Below are positions 10,900 to 21,201 of a DNA stretch of 64,000 bases, piece after piece. Within the stretch, counting starts at the first letter, position 1, and every line of letters starts with the position of its first letter. The notes beneath the pieces were generated by a model. That model was given only the letters and a program-made list of their open reading frames with translations, was not told the DNA's origin and did not search any database. A program made the position numbers and the translations under genes. This DNA comes from Paramecium pentaurelia (Eukaryota; Ciliophora; Oligohymenophorea; Peniculida; Parameciidae), in NCBI GenBank assembly GCA_905183005.1, contig CAJJDO010000142.1, positions 145,734-209,733 on the forward strand, read 5' to 3'.

Positions 10900-11514
10900 A
10901 TGAAAAAATTTTAGTTTTTTGACAAAAATATTCGATAGCAAAGACCAGAATTGAATTTCTGTACATTCAATTATGTCTTTGCTGAGTATATTAATTCAAT
11001 ATATTTAGATACATATGCTATTTGAAGAGGAAACATGGGAATGATTATAATGAGATGAACTCTAAGATGGAACAATTAGGAGTGTCAGTAGGAATTCGAC
11101 TCTATGAAGTAGTCAGTTTAAGGGAAAGAAATAAGAGGGAAACAAAATTAGTTGAATAATTGAGATTCATTTAAGGGATTGTAAATTAAATATGCAATTG
11201 TAGTTTTGGAAACATCTCTTTGGAAGACAAGCAGAATCTATTGAAAAATTGAAAGATAGACCTAATGATTATCTTATTAGAGATGAAAATCCTTTACTTC
11301 TTAAATATATCTCAGAAGAAGGACATATTTCACCTGCATAATTTATGTGTGGAATTCTAAAAGTATGAAATAATTAAAATTCTGTAAGGGAGTCTTGAAT
11401 GCTTCTGGTTTTACATGCTAAGTTTCATATTAATTCAAGACTGATGAAAGAGGTGTAAGTTATTATCCACACACTGTATTTATCTTGAGTTTCGAAGATG
11501 CCAGAGATTTATGA
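10900..11514 (+). CDS. TRAPPC5: TRAPPC5 / Trs31, TRAPP complex subunit
   Basis: TRAPP complexes act as tethers and Rab exchange factors in ER-Golgi and Golgi traffic; Trs31/TRAPPC5 is a core Bet3-fold subunit. The gene carries three introns (10986-11008, 11181-11203, 11363-11388) and encodes 180 aa, the family's size. Recognisable stretches are RPELNFCTFNYVFAEYI near the N-terminus, EQLGVSVGIRLYEVVSLRER, FWKHLFGRQAESIEK, DYLIRDENPLLLKYIS and the C-terminal PHTVFILSFEDARDL. All fall in the order seen in TRAPPC5 homologues. The third intron ends AAG. It follows the glutamine synthetase stop by 24 nt. Confidence 0.92.
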
Positions 11515-11647
11515 ATTTAATATATTAAATGATATCAATTAATACAAATATTGAAGTAAAATTATTTTTATTCATTTATTAAGAAGTTTTATTATATGTT
11601 AATTATTTATATAATATAGATAAATATATATATGAAGTTGTAAATCT

Positions 11648-14388
11648 TCATAAAAATTTTATTTCTTTATTTACTTTCTCTATTTCATTACTACTTTCTA
11701 AATATAGTAATGATTCCTAATAATATTATTTAGCTTCTTGTTTTCTTCCTAATTCTGCATGGACTTATCCCAAATTCTTTAATAGTTAACCCATATTAGG
11801 TATCTTAACTTTTGAGTTATAGACTCTCATCAATATTTATCTGCAATTTTCAAAATCTTAACAATTATACATTTCTTCTGCCAATTCAATTAATAAATCT
11901 AAATCATTTACTTCTGTTTATTCCATTCTTTATAAGCATTATTTAGCCTATTATCCTCTTTTTTATTATAAACAATTTAGTGCTTAATATCCCCAAACTT
12001 CACCATTAAATGGTTCATGTATGCTTGCTTAACAAAGACATTCTTCAGCTATAGGATCATTTAATCTTAAATTTGAAATTCCAAGTCCCAACCATGTTAA
12101 AGAACTATTTGAAGGAACTTATTAATCTAAAGCTCTTTCAAAAATAGCTCTAGCATCATGCCAAGACTTACGTTTCAAATATAAATACCCCAATCTTAAT
12201 AAAATATCAAAGGATTTCTTTTGTTGAATAGATAAAGCTTTTAAAAAGGTTTCCTCTGCTTCATAAAACTGATCAGTTTAATAACATAAAGCACCTTTTA
12301 TTAAATAGACTTCATAATTTTTTGGATTTTAATTTAAGATCTTTTAAATTAAAATAAAAGCTTCTGTATAATTTTCATTGAAAATATGAATCTATGCCTT
12401 TATGATATTTATCTTTTATGTTGTTTTATCTTTAACATTGATAAGAGCTTTTTCAGCTAAATCAAATAGACTTCGAGATGCAAAATACTCTATTAATTCT
12501 AATTGTATTTGATCTGTCTATTCTGGAGTTAACACAGGAGCCTTTTTGGCTTTTTCTTATTATTCAATCATTTGTTATTTGAAATTAGGTAAAACATGAG
12601 GATCTGGTTATTATTTTGGAAATCTTAAGTAAATATAGAAAATAATACCCTTTCGTTAATAAACCCATGGTTCTCATAAATATTCTTTAAGTACATCTCA
12701 AATATTTGTCTGCCATATTTTAATTTCCTTCCTGTTTATATATGAATGACATAAGTAAATTAAATAATGTATTAATAGGTTCCTTTTAAAGTAAAGCTTA
12801 AACAATATTAGTAGCTTCTTTGTATCTTTCTCTTCTGATATAAAGACAAGCCATCAATAATTCATTTTCTTTATTCCATTCTATATCTCTAACCATTTAG
12901 ATTAATTATTCAGCTGCTTTAAATCTTTAAATTTTAAAACAATATTTAGCAAAAATAGTTGCTGATTTAGGATCCATCAATACCATATTAGTATAATATT
13001 TTAATGCTTAATCAACTTAATTAATTGTTTCATATTATTCAGCAAATCTCTTAAATTTCTTAAATGCTTATTCTTTCAAAGATTGAAACACAACATCTCT
13101 ATCTCTTTGATTTTAATCATATGTTGAATATAAATCTTCATGAATATCTTCTTTATTATTTAATACATATTCACCAAGAGTAGTTTACATTTCTTCCATC
13201 ATAAAAACATATAATTCTGCAAATAGTCTGTCTTATTCATCCTTATTAACTCCTACAAATAATCCTTCCTTAGCAAATTTATCAATACAAACTCTAATAA
13301 TAGATGATCTCAATCTATCTTAAAGAATTTTGTATTTTCCTGATTAATTAATTTCATTAAGAAAGGATTCTTTCTTCTTTTATAATTCTTATCTTTTTTA
13401 AATTGTCAAATTCACACTAACTTTAGCCTTTTAATCACTTGGGTATAGTTTAGAATATTCTTCATCTAATGCTTTCATAGCTTCTTTTATATCACCTATA
13501 ATTATGAATAAGTAATACTTTGAAATTATCCAACACACTCAAATTTACTTGGTATTCTTTAAACAATAACAGGTTCAATATTCAAAACTGCAATATCTTC
13601 AATTAAAGGAGTTAATGCAGGTTCTGTCTCTATTTCTACTTTAATATACATCTTATCACAATTATATTTAGGACAATCTGCATTATCTTCTTATTTTAAA
13701 AATGATCTAACAATTGTATGTGTACATCCTGGTTCTAATAAATCTGATAAATCAAAAACACCCTTAAATATTATTTAAGTTAATTCAGCATTATTTAAAT
13801 TTTTAGTCTTTCCTTTCTTCAATTTAGCTAATTCTTCTTCTGTAATAGCAGGTTATCTAATAAAATAAATAAAATTTCTATTATCAAGAATTTCTTCTTC
13901 TAATTAACGTACATTTTTTATTTCAATAGTATGTGTTTCTTCATATTAGATGCTAGTAGTTTTGAATTTGTCTTCTGATATAAAATATAATTTATCCTAT
14001 TCTTAAAGAGTCCCCAAATGTTATTATTTTTTCAATTCTTCTTCTTCTTCTAATGCCAATACTTTCTTCATTTATTCTTCTTCCTCTGGACTCTTAGTGT
14101 CTTTTTTATTCTTTTTACTATTTTTCTAATACTCTTCAAATTTCTCTTTCTCTGTCAATTCTCGACCCTTGATCTTGCCAAATAAATCTTCCCCTTAATA
14201 ACGAACAACATTTGCAAATATTCCTGGATTCGTTTCATCTGTTAATTTCCAATCTTCTGTAAATCCATACACTCCCTTTAATAATTATTTTATTGCCACT
14301 TTACTTTCACAGTTATATGTATTTTAAACAATTCTATTGGATTATTAACCTTCTCTAATAGAGACAATAATTTTGGATCTGGTTCCAT
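11648..14388 (-). CDS. CFAP70: CFAP70-like TPR protein of the axoneme
   Basis: CFAP70 (TTC18) is an outer-dynein-arm-associated axonemal protein. The gene encodes 887 aa with three introns (14276-14304, 13496-13518, 12624-12648). The N-terminal half has a KIHITVKGVYGF beta-rich start, then a charged linker (about residues 75-150, KKNKKDTKSPEEEE) and the GVFDLSDLLEPG segment. The middle contains ALTPLIEDIAVLNIEP. From roughly residue 450 onward the protein is helical and becomes tetratricopeptide repeats, with A-x(3)-A-x-LDP-like spacing such as ALKYYTNMVLMDPKSATIF and AEETFLKALSIQQKKSFDI. Length, domain order and the TPR block fit CFAP70 well; another TPR ciliary protein is the alternative. 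Confidence 0.85.
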
Positions 14389-14811
14389 TAAATTTTAATT
14401 ATTATTTATTCAAATCAATTATTAATTTCCTACAAACTTATTCAATCAATTATTAATTTCCTACAAACTCATATAATAAACTCAAACATAGTAGAAAATA
14501 TTCAATTTTATAATATCATAGTTTTTACAAACCTAAACTATGTTTGAATTCATCCATTTTTATGAATAATAAATTAATAGATAAAATCTATATCTATTAT
14601 CATTCAAAATTTAATAATCTAAACTCAAATAAACAATTATATTATTTCATCAATATCCTTTTGATTTTAGTAATTATTATACATTAAAGAAATTCTATTA
14701 TGAGTAGATATTAAATTTTTTAATATATCATACCTAATATATATAAATATAAAGAATAATTAGAAAATTATAATAACAACAATTTAATAAAAAATAACAC
14801 TGTTATTTATC
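14389..14811. other. Intergenic region with a short tandem duplication
   Basis: 423 nt upstream of CFAP70 and downstream of the aminotransferase gene. AT-rich with no coding frame. It contains one 31-nt-period duplication, listed separately. Confidence 0.6.
14415..14469. repeat. Tandem duplication, 31-nt period
   Basis: The 24-mer beginning TCAATTATTAATTTCC is present at 14415-14438 and again, identical, at 14446-14469, 27-50 nt upstream of the CFAP70 start codon on the minus strand. This looks like a recent local duplication in the promoter or 5' UTR region. Confidence 0.8.
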
Positions 14812-15959
14812 TCATTAAACTTATAAATTTGTTTCTGCTATGAATGTTTTAATGGCCTCAATTAATTATTCCATATTCTACATAGTTAATGCACCAATAG
14901 AACCAATTCTAAAGGTTTCTGCTTTAGTCATTTTACCTGGATATATGATGAGATTTTTAGCTGCAAGGTAATCATAAAATTCTATGAATATTAAATTATT
15001 TATTACAATTAAAATTAAATTTAGGATCTTTTGGAAAGAGGAATGTAGTAATAATGCAACCTTAATCTTTAGGATCAACAAATAACTTAAATCCTAAGTT
15101 TTACATTTATTAAGATAAATATTATTATAATTCTGTATATCTCTTTTATCTTCCTTTGATACTACCTTCTTCTTCAAATTCTTTGAGAGCACATTCAAAA
15201 CATCTCAATACATGTGTAGGAGGTGTAAATCTGAATTATTATGTTTTAATCATATATTCTTCTTGATCATAGAGATCAAGCACTAATGAAGCAGCATTCC
15301 CTTTGCATTAAGATAATATTTATTTATTTGCAATGACAAAAGCAAATCCAGGCAAACCTTAAATATTTTTATTGCTTGTGGATATTAAAAAATCTATATT
15401 TAATTTGGAAATTGGAATTTCATAGGCTCCAAATGAGCTGACAGCATCCAAAATGAATACAACTCTTCTACTTAATCTATGAACAAAGTCAATGTCATTA
15501 ATGATTCCTGAAGTTGTTTCAGAATGTACCATACTCAAATGAGTAATAGTTGGATCATTTTCAATAGTTTTAATGATATCATCTACTACACATTTTTGGT
15601 TTTCATCATATGTGAGTTTGACAAATTACTTATTTATTGCAGTTAATATTTTAGCTTATCTTTCTCCATATGCACCATTAGAAACTACAAGTACTCTATA
15701 TTCTATAATTAAATGATTACTTATCAGTTTCTCTTTTTAAAACTGTATGAAATGTAGCTTCAATAGCATATGTACCACTTCCTTATAGAAGTACTGCTGT
15801 ATAGTCTTTTTCATCAACATTTGATAATTTCAATAAGGTTGATCTTATATTTTGAATAATTGAAATAAATTTGGGATCTCTTGAACCCATATCAACTAGA
15901 GCAGCTTCTTTTACAGTTTTAGTTGTCAAGAGAGGTCCTGGAGTAAAAAGAATTTACAT
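14812..15959 (-). CDS. phnW: 2-aminoethylphosphonate-pyruvate transaminase
   Basis: Transfers the amino group of 2-aminoethylphosphonate to pyruvate (PLP-dependent class V aminotransferase), giving phosphonoacetaldehyde and alanine. The product is 365 aa, close to the bacterial enzyme's length, with introns at 15696-15720 and 14982-15006 (25 nt each). Features in order: ILFTPGPLLTTKTVKEAAL at the N-terminus, ALVDMGSRDPKF, LLQGSGTYAIEATFHT, HSETTSGIIND, FILDAVSSFGAYEIP and ISTSNKNIQGLPGF. The last of these contains the expected PLP lysine, Lys189. Then come FTPPTHVLRCF and, after the second intron, LIIYPGKMTKAETFRIGSIG. Ciliates are known for abundant aminoethylphosphonate lipids, so the gene fits. 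AGXT-type serine/alanine-glyoxylate enzymes are the nearest alternative, but MGSRDP favours PhnW. Confidence 0.88.
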
Positions 15960-16052
15960 TATTATTTAATTAAATGATTTATATTACATAGTATTCATTA
16001 TATAGTGGATATTTAATAAACAATTAATTTATTAATTTATTAATTTCATTTG

Positions 16053-16229
16053 ATGAAAAGAAAATAGGAACTTCAAAATGAGATACAAAAAATGATCTGT
16101 TCTATTTTAAATAAAGTTAAAAAGAATAAATAGTTGAAAGTGAATACTTACATAAAATAATACAAGAAACTACTTAAATAAGTTAGAGAACTTGAAATGT
16201 AAATTTATAAATGTCAATTCAAAATTTGA
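16053..16229 (+). CDS. Possible small coiled-coil ORF, 58 aa
   Basis: A TGA-free frame of 58 codons in the gap between two minus-strand genes. The predicted peptide is rich in Lys, Gln and Leu with heptad-like spacing (LLKQVRELEMQIYKCQ). It has no intron and no recognisable domain. In code 6 such short frames arise easily in AT-rich DNA, so this may be chance or a fragment. Confidence 0.3.
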
Positions 16230-16605
16230 GTTCCTTATATATATATTTATACAATCAATTAAACATATTATATACAACTTTTATTGATAATTTAGGCAAA
16301 CATTAGATAAAAATACATAATCTTGTTTAAAAAAGAATACTTAATAAAAAATGATTTAGAATTGAAGATAAGGATATTTTAAAAATAATTCAATTAATTA
16401 AATATAAAATATAAATAATCTGAATATATTATAAGATTAAGAAGTTCATAATATAGGTTTTAGAGTGAATAATAATGTTTTTGAAATAAGGTTGTTATAA
16501 AATAAAATTTAATATATATTTATATGATTTAATAATGATAATGCGTGATTTTTATAATATATATAATTTAAATTGAGATTACTTAACATAAAAATTACAC
16601 GTTTA
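16230..16605. other. Intergenic AT-rich stretch
   Basis: 376 nt between the small ORF and the RING-gene stop. Nothing beyond AT runs was seen. Confidence 0.55.
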
Positions 16606-17248
16606 TCAATTATTCAAAATCTTTTTAGCCAAATAACTAAAGCCAGCAAAACCAAGAAAAATTGCAATGCTGATTACGAAATTTGTAAAATAATCTTCTT
16701 CAATTATTTCTTGATGTCTTCTTGATTATCTTTAAGTCTATTATGGAATTTCTTAGGTATAAGAACTAAAAAAGGGTAAGAAATTCATCATGAAAAATCC
16801 AATAAAAAAAATAAGCATAAAACTTCTTGCATTAGCTTATTGACCTTATCCTAGATTAAAATTAGACATCATCATAAATGGCATACCAAAACTAAAACCA
16901 AATTAAAAGTTTCCAAATTGTTAATTTTGTTATTATTATTATTAATTGTTCTATTCTTGTCTTGGATTTGTAGGTCTTTTAGGGATTTCTGATTATTTTG
17001 ATTCTTTTGAGTCTCCTGTAAAAATAGTTGTGACTTTGTTTAATTCAAAAACATTTGAACAATATGGACATTACAATGGATTCTTCTTTTCTGCCCACTA
17101 ATAATAATTTTTAATAAATTACAGTATAGAGACATTACCAACAATAGAGATGTCCACATGGAGTGATAACTGGCTCTGTTGCTAAGTCTAGACATATTTT
17201 GCATTGAAATTTTTTGTACTTTTCATCATCTTATTTCTGACTATTCAT
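16606..17248 (-). CDS. RNF5/RNF185-like membrane-anchored RING E3 ligase
   Basis: Small ER or mitochondrial E3 ubiquitin ligases of this type act in ER-associated degradation. The product is 205 aa with one 25-nt intron (17098-17122) inside the RING. The C3HC4 RING is near the N-terminus: CKIC (ligands 1-2), CGHLYCWQC (His and Cys ligands) and CPYC (last pair), with the typical W between. A Gln/Asn-rich linker follows, then one hydrophobic segment (ARSFMLIFFIGFFMMNFLPF) and a second near the C-terminus (FVISIAIFLGFAGFSYLA), consistent with a double membrane anchor. The gene diverges from the pseudokinase gene across only 95 nt. Confidence 0.88.
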
Positions 17249-17343
17249 TTTTAATTTAATTATAATATTTATAGTATTTCTTTTTTTAATCCTAAGTATT
17301 TAAAAAATGATATAATGTGTAAGCAATATTTATATTTATATTA

Positions 17344-18345
17344 ATGGATCAATTAATTGGAACTATAGTAAATGAATATCAATTCATAAAACTAATAGGA
17401 ACTGGATCTATGGCAGAGTAAAAATCTAAATTAAATTAAAAGTGTCTATCTAATATAGGATATGACTTCATAAATTTATTATGTGGCTAAAGTTTATACT
17501 TGTATTGGTAGTGATATTAGATGTCATAATGAAGCTATAATCCTAGAAAAATTGAGTCATCCTAACATTATAATTATAAGAAGAAATCAGCAACAATTAA
17601 AATTGAAGGTTTATTTATATTTCTATTTTTAGGGAGATAAAGGATAAATGGATTGTTTAATTTTAGAATATTTGGAAAAAGGCGATTTATTTGAATTTAT
17701 AGATAAAAGTGGATAATTTGAATAAAGTCTTTGTCGTTATTACTTTAAGTAATTAATTTAGGTAGTTGATTTTGTACATGGAAAAGGATTAGTTCATAGG
17801 AATTTAAAATTAGAATCAGTATTATTAGATAGAAAATTTAATCTAAAATTATGCAATTTCTCTTGTGCGTAATATTCCAATAAATATAAGGATGGTAAAT
17901 TGAAAACTAAAGTTGGAACTGAGAGTATAATTAATAATTGAATTTGAAGATTATTAAGCACCAGAAGTTTTGTATGGTGCTGTATATAATGGAATAAAAG
18001 CAGATGTGTTTTCTTTGGGAGTGATATTGTTTATTATGTATAAGGGTTAACCACCATTTATTAAAGCTAATTAATAAGATGCATTATTTAATTTGATTAT
18101 TTAAGAGAACTATAAATAATTTTGGGAAATTCATTCTTAGAAGAATATTGAATTTCCATTTGATTTTAAGTATTAAATAATTTATAGAAAGGGAACTCTT
18201 TTTGGGAATGATAAATCCAAATCCAGAGAAGAGATTTAATATAGAAGAAGTAAAGAATTCTAAATTTTACGGAGGGGTTACTTTGAATATTTAAGATGTT
18301 TATGAAGTGATGTTAAAGAGAGAGAAATTTATACTTAAAGTATGA
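17344..18345 (+). CDS. Pseudokinase, 301 aa
   Basis: A protein-kinase fold made of little more than the kinase domain, with four introns (17418-17442, 17609-17632, 17925-17949, 18170-18191). The glycine loop reads GTGSMAEV and the ATP-binding lysine is present (Lys41 in YVAKVY). However, the catalytic HRD is HRN (residues 135-137) and the metal-binding DFG is NFS (155-157), while the activation-segment APE (YQAPEV) and the DVFSLGVILF helix are intact. Both catalytic Asp residues are therefore replaced, so phosphotransfer is unlikely and the role is probably structural or regulatory. Introns splice cleanly and the frame is closed, arguing against a decayed gene. Confidence 0.88.
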
Positions 18346-18380
18346 TTAATTATATATATATATATAATTTAAATATTAAA

Positions 18381-21055
18381 ATGGGTTGCACTTAGATTAC
18401 AAATGTGACAATAAAGAATCCAAGAATGAAGAATTTTTTTGATTAATGTCAATATTATGGGTTTAGTAGATCACAAGTAAGAAAATAAAAGAATGTAAGG
18501 TGGTGAAAATAACTGAATATGAATTTCAATATTGTAGAGGAAGTAAGAGTTGGCTATCAAATTATTCAAAATCAATTTTCAATGAATAGAATCCAGTATT
18601 GTTATCTCCTTGTTTACCTGATAATTTTGATAATTTAATTTCAGGCTTAATGAATTTCAAATAATTATATCCAGAGGAATTTAAAGATTTCCCAAAAAAT
18701 TTAGGGTATTTATAAATGATTAAATCATTTAAGGATGTTATTAAGTTTAGGAAATTAATTCCCAATCTTTAAAGGAGAGAAGTTAGGTACTAATCAAATT
18801 ACAAGTTTTTAAATTCAGTAAAATGTTGTAACAATATTTGTATTTTGGAAATTGGAGGAGGAAATAAAGATAGGAAGAATGTCATAAGTCAAAACAAGGA
18901 ATATAAGTAATCGTTTTAGAGATGATAATGAATCTTAATGTTATTTAGAAACTGCATTTATAAGAGCAAAGAAATCAATTAAGCGTCCACTTAATTTGAT
19001 TGGGATATGTTTAGATAATTAGGATAGAAAATGTTTATATGAATAAGTTATATCATAAGAAGATACTCACATTTGGATAAATGAAAATGATTAATCAGCT
19101 TAAGTATTCAAATTTGCAGAGGATCCAAATTATTAAATAAGATAATTGGAATAATCCATTTATATAATAAATTCAAAAGGAGTTTTTGTAGGTTGTTTAA
19201 AGGAAAACTTTGGAGATCATTCATTTATTCATGAAATAAATGATATAATAGATGGTGAAATAAAATAACAAGATGATAATTAAGTGTTAAATATTAAATA
19301 GAAAATAAGAAAAGATGATTATTAGAAAGTAAAGAATTTAATAGTGGATGAATTACCAAATAAACATAAATTACCTATTGGAGATACATTTAGTATATCT
19401 ATAAAAAAACATACATTCTTTAGAGATTATTCCAAAGTTGGAGCTACTTATTTCAATCCTATTTTTAAAGCAGCTGGATCTAAAAAATATTAATAAAATT
19501 GTGATGATTTAATATAATTTGTTAAGGAATTTACTCCAATTGCTCATATGGAAACAGATTTCAAATAACATCATTCTGTAAATAAAAAGTAATTTTTTGA
19601 AAAGTTGAGTAGAAAATTAATGTATTACTGATATTTATATAGAAATATAGGATATGATGATATTAGATTCATCTTAGAGAAGAATATTGAAATATCATAT
19701 GAAGAGAGTTCAAAACGTTTAGAAATGAAAAGAGAAATTACTTCTATGCATAATGCTCCTTAATCTGTTAGTTGTGTTTATTCAAGAAAAGAAGCATTAT
19801 AGAAATTGGGTAAATCCATATTTGCTTAATCTGACAATTATACTCATAAGGAATTAGAATTATTGAAAGAATTCTTTGGTAATCCATATTCTTTGAAGTA
19901 TTAATTTAAATTTTATTTATTATAGAACTTCTTTCAATATAGGTACTCTCTTTTCACCAATTCCTAATACATATAAAATGCAACATAATGATTTTTCTGG
20001 AAGCAGTTAAATCATGTAATCAATTATTCGAACTACAAATAAAGGAATATTTGATAGTAAATTAGTATAATCTATGAATCAATCAATTGATGATTAGAAT
20101 TAACATTTTGGAATAACAGAATAAATAAAAAGCAATTAAAGTCATATTGAATTAAGTGAAGGTTGGGATGGTGATAATAAAGTAGATTTAAATTATGATT
20201 AAATGCATTCAATCCATTAAATTAATAATGAAGTGCTTATCATATTTTTGATTGATTATACTCTAGATAAACATATTGAACTTTTACATTAGTTATTAGA
20301 ATTTATAAAGAGTAGATAATGGAATAGCTCAAATATTAGAGTAATAGGATTAGAAAAAAAGAGATCTGAAGAATAATTTTAAAAATAAATGAATAGATTA
20401 GAATAAGAAATGAAAAGAGGTATTTTTGAAGCATGGTTTCCACTTGAACAATAATTTCTTGGAATTAATTTTTATAAAATATTATCTGATCTATATGGAT
20501 TAGATTCTATCTCTCCTATTTTAGTTATTGATCATTTAGGAAGATTACTTTATTAGGGTTAACCTGATTAAAAATTTGCTCCATTATTGACTAAAATCAT
20601 TAATTAAGAATCTTTGAAAACTAGTAAAAAATATCAATCATTTTATAATAGTTCATCCAGTAGACAGACCATTAAAACATAGAATTGATTTAGCTTAATT
20701 TGGTAGAGAATGGAGAATAATTAAATAATATGGAAATGAAAGTGTTTATTTTAGTCCAACTGTACAATAAACTTTAAAATATTTGGAGAAAATGCCTTTA
20801 AGGAAAACTGAATCATGGAAACTTACAATAACATAATTTTAATTATGGAATGAAAATGGAGAATTTGTTAGGAAATGTTATGAAAAACCTAAAATTATAT
20901 ATAAATTTGAAAGACCTGAATTGGCAGTCAAATTTTATAATATCATTGAAGAAATATAAAGATTAGTGGGTAAGGAAAGAATTGAAGTGATTGATTTGAA
21001 TGCTGAAATACATAAAGAAAGAAATAATTTATAAGGAGAATAATTAATTAAGTGA
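18381..21055 (+). CDS. Large protein of unknown function, 851 aa
   Basis: ATG 18381 to TGA 21053-21055 with five introns (18477-18499, 18787-18805, 19622-19642, 19898-19925, 20624-20651). The second is only 19 nt; an overlapping 40-nt alternative would give the same downstream frame. The N-terminal half is mixed alpha/beta without known motifs. In the C-terminal third a hydrophobic strand (VLIIFLIDYTL) and a later strand pair (ISPILVIDHLGRLLYQGQ) are spaced as in thioredoxin-like or sieve-element-occlusion-type folds. I see no CxxC, so this is a weak fold guess. A 33-nt repeat spans its stop codon. No signal peptide or membrane segment. Confidence 0.78.
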
Positions 21056-21117
21056 ATTATCAATAAATATATATATACATTTTATAATTAAGTGAATTAT
21101 TAATAAATATATATATA
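21045..21117. repeat. 33-nt direct repeat spanning a stop codon
   Basis: Two copies (21045-21077 and 21085-21117, period 40) share TAATTAAGTGAATTAT followed by an AATAAATATATATATA tail, with one mismatch. The first copy contains the TGA stop of the preceding gene; the second carries the same triplet downstream. Confidence 0.75.
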
Positions 21118-21201
21118 TATATTGAATATCAATTAATATATATATATATATATACAATTATAACCTTTTTACCTTTTTTTATTAATTATATTTACATACA
21201 T

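Noticed and set aside
18346..18380. TA runs near gene ends as possible telomere or mobile-element ends
   Set aside because: They are simple AT microsatellites; no telomeric C4A2/C3A3-type repeats, inverted repeats or transposase frames are nearby.
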